A DNA stretch of 64,000 nucleotides from Pseudomonadota bacterium (GTDB lineage Bacteria; Pseudomonadota; Alphaproteobacteria; GCA-2746255), in contig JBFMHN010000002.1 in NCBI GenBank assembly GCA_040752895.1, positions 1 through 64,000 of the forward strand, in the 5' to 3' direction. The stretch's first letter is position 1; each line of letters opens with the position of its first letter. This document shows, piece after piece, positions 60,857 through 64,000 of this stretch. Below the pieces are notes generated by a model, which saw nothing but the letters and a program-made list of their open reading frames with translations, did no database searches and was not told the DNA's origin. Both the position numbers and the translations under genes were made by a program.

Positions 60857-62575
60857 TCAAGCGTTCGACGATTGCTTGCTCGTCTGGCGCAGGATCATCC
60901 ACTGCTGGGCGATCGAAAGCACGTTGTTCCACGCCCAATAGATGACCAGCCCGGCCGGGAACCGCGCAAGCAGAACCGTGAAGATGATGGGCATGAGCTG
61001 GAAGAGCTTCGCCTGGATGGGGTCGGCCGGCGGCGGGTTCAGCTTGAACTGCGCCCACATCGTTATACCCATGACGATCGGCCAGAGACCGATCTGCAGG
61101 AAGTCCGGCAGCGTCCACGGTATCAAACCGAACAGATTGAAGATCGAGGTGGGGTCCGGCGCCGAAAGATCCCGAATCCAGCCATAAAACGGCGCGTGCC
61201 GCATTTCGATCGTCACGAACAACACCTTGTAGAGCGCGAAGAAGACGGGCAGCTGTATGAGCACCGGCAGGCACCCGGCCAGCGGATTGATTTTCTCCCG
61301 CTTATAAAGCTCCATCATTTCCTTGTTCATGCTTGCGCGGTCGTCTTTGAAACGCTCGCGCAGCTCCATAACCTTCGGCTGCAGCAATTTCATCTTGCTC
61401 ATCGAGCGATAGGACTTGTTGGCAAGCGGGTAGAAGAGAAGCTTGACCAGGACCGTCATCAGAAGGATGGCAAGCCCGAAATTGCCGAGCAGGGTGTTCA
61501 GGTAGTCGAGCAGATAGAAGATCGGTTTCGTCAGAAAATAGAGCCAGCCGAAATCAACGCTGCGATCGAAAAGCGGAACGTTGAGCGTGTTCGAGTAACG
61601 GTCGAGCAGGCGGACCTCCTTCGCGCCGGCGAAGAAATGGCCCGTCGTCTCCAGCGTTCCCCCCGCCGGAACCGTCGCCCCGGCGCCCAGAAAATCCACC
61701 TGGTACTTGTCATGGCCATCCGCCAGACGATGGGTGAAGCGGTAGTGGCTGGGGCGCGCCGGGTCCGGGATGAGCGCGGCCTGCCAGTACTTGTCCGTGA
61801 TTCCGATCCAGCCGTCCGGGCTGTCGCGTTCCATGACGCGCGCCGCGGCGAGATCGTCGTAGTCGATCTCCTCGAGGGTGTGGTCGAAGACGCCGAGCAG
61901 CCCTTCATGCAGGATGAAGAAGCCCGCCGTCTTCGGGGTGCCGGTCCGGGAGAGGAGGCCATAGGGATGCAGCGTGACGTCGTGTTGGCTGGCGTTCCTC
62001 ACGCTGTCTGTAACGGTGAAAAGATACGCGTCGTCCAGCGCGACGCGGCGGGTGAACTCAAGCCCCTGGTCGTTCCGCCAGGTAAGGGTGATCGGCTTGT
62101 CCGGGGTAAGCGTCGTGGCCGTCGTTTGCCATACGGCATCGGCGCCCGGCGTTTCGACGGCGCTATCCCCGCTCATCCAGCCGAACTCGGCGTAATAGGG
62201 CGCCGCCGACGCGGCCGGGTGCAGAAGAACGATTTCCGGGCTCTTGGGGTCGGTCGTCTCGCGGTAGGCCTTGAGCGCCAGGTCGTCGATCCGGCCGCCC
62301 TGGAGGCGGATCGAGCCGCGCACGCGGCCCGAAACGATCGGAATGCGCGCATCTTCCACCGCCGCGGCGGTCGAACCGTTCGCCGCCGCGCCGTTGGAAG
62401 GCGGCCGCGGCGTGTCACGGATCGGTGCGGGCACTTCCGGAACGGCGGCGCCAGATTTCGTTTCCTCGGTCGGGGTTACCGGCGGGGGGTAGTAATAATC
62501 GTAGAACGCCTGAAAGCTGAGCAGGATTCCAAGCGATAGGACGACGGCGAGAATAAGGTTGCGTTGTTCCATCAT
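60857..62575 (-). CDS. yidC: membrane protein insertase YidC
   Basis: The product is a 572-aa insertase that inserts and folds inner-membrane proteins with or without SecYEG. The N-terminal TM (NLILAVVLSLGILLSFQAF) precedes a large periplasmic beta domain (about residues 50-350). The conserved core then has LLKTIFYLL-like text (FLTKPIFYLLDYLNTLLGNF), YRSMSKMKLLQPKVMELRER and LAGCLPVLIQLPVFFALYKV with the hydrophilic-groove region. Two ATG codons at the start are possible. It is a complete five-TM, proteobacterial form. Confidence 0.96.
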   Translation of the reverse strand: MMEQRNLILAVVLSLGILLSFQAFYDYYYPPPVTPTEETKSGAAVPEVPAPIRDTPRPPSNGAAANGSTAAAVEDARIPIVSGRVRGSIRLQGGRIDDLALKAYRETTDPKSPEIVLLHPAASAAPYYAEFGWMSGDSAVETPGADAVWQTTATTLTPDKPITLTWRNDQGLEFTRRVALDDAYLFTVTDSVRNASQHDVTLHPYGLLSRTGTPKTAGFFILHEGLLGVFDHTLEEIDYDDLAAARVMERDSPDGWIGITDKYWQAALIPDPARPSHYRFTHRLADGHDKYQVDFLGAGATVPAGGTLETTGHFFAGAKEVRLLDRYSNTLNVPLFDRSVDFGWLYFLTKPIFYLLDYLNTLLGNFGLAILLMTVLVKLLFYPLANKSYRSMSKMKLLQPKVMELRERFKDDRASMNKEMMELYKREKINPLAGCLPVLIQLPVFFALYKVLFVTIEMRHAPFYGWIRDLSAPDPTSIFNLFGLIPWTLPDFLQIGLWPIVMGITMWAQFKLNPPPADPIQAKLFQLMPIIFTVLLARFPAGLVIYWAWNNVLSIAQQWMILRQTSKQSSNA

Positions 62576-62584
62576 TCTTCCGTC

Positions 62585-62842
62585 TCAGGAATTCGGCATT
62601 TCGCTTTGCCGAGGCGACGACGGGCCGGGCACGGGATCGAAGCCATGGCCGCCGAAAGGATGGCAGCGTAGAATCCGGCGAAGCGCGAGCCAGCTTCCCC
62701 GGCCCGGCCCGAAACGCGCGATCGCCTCGCCCGCATAGTCCGAGCAGGTCGGAAGGTACCGGCAACAGGGCGGCAGCAACGGCGAAAGCGTCCACCGGTA
62801 AAGCCGGATGAGCGCTTGCAAGAGTAAGGTGAGTCCCCTCAT
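62585..62842 (-). CDS. yidD: membrane protein insertion efficiency factor YidD
   Basis: The product is an 85-aa protein of the UPF0161 family. The sequence [20 protein letters not shown], then [15 protein letters not shown] and [19 protein letters not shown], is the full family signature with its conserved cysteines. It probably aids Sec/YidC-dependent insertion. It overlaps rnpA by 4 bases (62839-62842) and precedes yidC by 9 bases. Confidence 0.94.
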   Translation of the reverse strand: MRGLTLLLQALIRLYRWTLSPLLPPCCRYLPTCSDYAGEAIARFGPGRGSWLALRRILRCHPFGGHGFDPVPGPSSPRQSEMPNS

Positions 62843-63237
62843 GCCTTCCCCCTCGGGCCGGCGCCACCCGCCGGCCGCGGCCCGGCAAAAGAATCCAACC
62901 GTTCGAGAGCCATTCCCAGATCCTGAACCAGCGCCCCATAGGGGCGGGTAAGCGAGGAACGCCTTCCGATCACAACGTAGTCGCGGCCGGCCTTGCCATG
63001 GACCGCGAGCACCTCGCGGACGGCGGCCCGCAAACGGCGGCGAACCCGGTTCCGCGCAACTGCGTTGCCGACCCGGCGGCTCACCGTGAAGCCAATTCGT
63101 AAGCCCTTCTCCTCAGACCCGTCTGCCAAGGCGGGTCGGGGAGCAACCTGCAGAATTAATCCGGGAGTGACCCACTTGCGACCCCGGCCGGCGATCCGCA
63201 GGAAATCGGCCCGGTGCGTCAGGCGCCCGACCGACAT
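62839..63237 (-). CDS. rnpA: ribonuclease P protein component
   Basis: The product is a 132-aa basic protein that assists the RNase P RNA in tRNA 5' processing. The RNR motif region is [20 protein letters not shown], the defining signature. ATG 63237 begins [15 protein letters not shown]. It lies 10 bases downstream of rpmH, which it follows in nearly all bacteria, and overlaps yidD. Confidence 0.95.
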   Translation of the reverse strand: MSVGRLTHRADFLRIAGRGRKWVTPGLILQVAPRPALADGSEEKGLRIGFTVSRRVGNAVARNRVRRRLRAAVREVLAVHGKAGRDYVVIGRRSSLTRPYGALVQDLGMALERLDSFAGPRPAGGAGPRGKA

Positions 63238-63247
63238 CCCAAGCCCC

Positions 63248-63382
63248 TTAAGCCGACAGTCGCTTGCGGCCCTTCGCGCGACGGTTCGCCAACACCCGCC
63301 GGCCGCCGACCGTTGCCATCCGGCTGCGAAAACCGTGGCGGCGCTTGCGAACCAGGACACTCGGTTGATAGGTGCGTTTCAC
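63248..63382 (-). CDS. rpmH: 50S ribosomal protein L34
   Basis: The product is 44 aa from a GTG start at 63382, with GGAG about 9 bases upstream. The protein begins [20 protein letters not shown] and ends [12 protein letters not shown], the standard L34 sequence. It is the first gene of the rpmH-rnpA-yidD-yidC-ysxC-argB cluster, with a good promoter upstream. Confidence 0.95.
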   Translation of the reverse strand: MKRTYQPSVLVRKRRHGFRSRMATVGGRRVLANRRAKGRKRLSA

Positions 63383-63423
63383 GATCGACTCCGTCCGGCG
63401 GTATCATACCTCGTAGGGCCCGG

Positions 63424-63452
63424 TGTATAAGGGCTTGGGACGGGCAAGTCAA
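63424..63452 (-). promoter_or_regulatory. rpmH operon promoter
   Basis: On the minus strand TTGACT (complement of 63447-63452) is followed by a 17-base spacer and TATACA (complement of 63424-63429). This is a close sigma-70 match at ideal spacing, placed about 40 bases before the rpmH start, in a 207-base intergenic region that otherwise shows no gene. Confidence 0.75.
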
Positions 63453-63589
63453 CGCCGGCGAGGGCGGTCCGGGCATCCTCGCGCGCTTCACGTTTTTTTG
63501 ATAACCTGTTGACTTGGCGAAGCTCTCGGCGCCCGTTACACCCCAATCCTGGTTCATACCGCGGGGGAAGGGAAACCGCAAAAACCGCC

Positions 63590-64000
63590 ATGACCGATCC
63601 GCACCGTCCCGAGGCCAGCCCGCCGGTCAAGCCGGAAAACCGGTGGCGGTACCTGCCGATCGCTTTCCTCGCCGTGGGGCTTTTCGCCTTCTTCGCCTTC
63701 GGCCTCCACCGCTATATCGCCTTCGAGACCCTCAAGGCCCACCGGGCCGAGATGCTCGACTTCGTCGGGCGCCATTACGTTCTGGCGATCCTGCTCTATG
63801 TCGCAGGCTACGCCCTCGCGATCGCCTTCTCGATTCCGGGGGGTGTCGTTCTGACGGTGACCGGCGGGTTCCTGTTCGGGCTCACGGTCGGCACCCTTGC
63901 CACCGTGGTCGGCGCCACCCTTGGCGCGGTCGGCCTCTTCCTCGCCGCCAGGCTTGCCTTCGGTAACGTACTCCGCCGCAAGGCCGGCCCAACCCTCCGC
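63590..64000 (+). CDS. TVP38/TMEM64-family membrane protein (partial)
   Basis: This is the first 137 codons of a protein running off the window. After a Pro-rich cytoplasmic N-terminus comes a TM helix (YLPIAFLAVGLFAFFAFGL). The VTT/SNARE-associated region follows: AGYALAIAFSIPGGVVLTVT, GGFLFGLTVGTLATVVGATL. This is the TVP38/TMEM64 signature. It is the second VTT-domain protein in the window, besides the YqaA-like one at 15124-15705. It is divergent from rpmH. Confidence 0.85.
   Translation, partial: MTDPHRPEASPPVKPENRWRYLPIAFLAVGLFAFFAFGLHRYIAFETLKAHRAEMLDFVGRHYVLAILLYVAGYALAIAFSIPGGVVLTVTGGFLFGLTVGTLATVVGATLGAVGLFLAARLAFGNVLRRKAGPTLR

Noticed and set aside
63480-63520. DnaA boxes near TTGATAACCTGTTGAC
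   Set aside because: The motif departs from TTATCCACA at several positions and there is no cluster of repeats.

Overview
The window is a GC-rich chromosomal segment of an alphaproteobacterium, most likely of the Rhodospirillales type. The evidence is gene content and order. It carries the cluster rpmH-rnpA-yidD-yidC-ysxC-argB, and the group (HAD nucleotidase)-dapD-dapE facing def-fmt-truA. It also has a Cox15-type heme A synthase, a Coq7 ubiquinone hydroxylase, a DUF3035/BamF-like lipoprotein, a DUF2336 protein and a HrcA/CIRCE-controlled groESL operon. Genes are packed tightly. Many neighbours overlap by ATGA, and three convergent pairs share a palindromic 4-bp stop (CTAG or TTAA). No gene-free stretch exceeds 300 bases. 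The longest are 10852-11062, which is strikingly AT-rich, and 63383-63589, which holds the rpmH promoter.

Region 1 (1-4044) is the end of a phage element. In order it has a tail-fibre-like protein (cut by the window edge), a small possible TerS, a large terminase subunit resembling T7 gp19, a one-TM coiled-coil protein, a SleB-type cell-wall hydrolase and a 3-TM holin. This order resembles the right end of T7-like podoviruses (tail fibre, small terminase, spanin, large terminase, lysis), so it may be the end of a podovirus-like prophage or a domesticated derivative. It is the least ordinary part of the window.

Region 2 (4091-11455) holds pyrD, convergent with groESL across a bidirectional terminator. 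It continues with the sulfate-assimilation operon cysH-cysD-cysNC, an AT-rich control region and a stand-alone response regulator. GroEL lacks the usual Gly-Gly-Met tail.

Region 3 (11629-19128) is mixed housekeeping: heme A synthase, a serine esterase, an HNH protein, a yqaA-dsbB-coq7 operon, tRNA-Leu(CAA), an FGGY kinase, a phosphoribosyltransferase and a DUF547 protein. Region 4 (19323-25061) has the polyphosphate pair ppk-ppx, a Rieske oxygenase, a small unknown protein and a MaoC hydratase.

Region 5 (25074-43326) runs mainly forward: ribF-ileS-lspA-lipoprotein-M16-M16-pgi-mutL, followed by RNA-modification genes (rsmD, an RsuA-type pseudouridine synthase, tadA), two globins, purD facing xseA, and an M23 peptidase. 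Region 6 (43309-50630) is an envelope cluster on the minus strand: a MsbA-like ABC exporter, a DUF374 acyltransferase, waaA and lpxK, preceded by rmuC and pmbA. Region 7 (50684-64000) has def-fmt-truA, the lysine-pathway genes dapD and dapE, a GGDEF/DUF2336 signalling pair, argB, ysxC, yidC, yidD, rnpA and rpmH, and a divergent TVP38/TMEM64-family protein cut by the window end.
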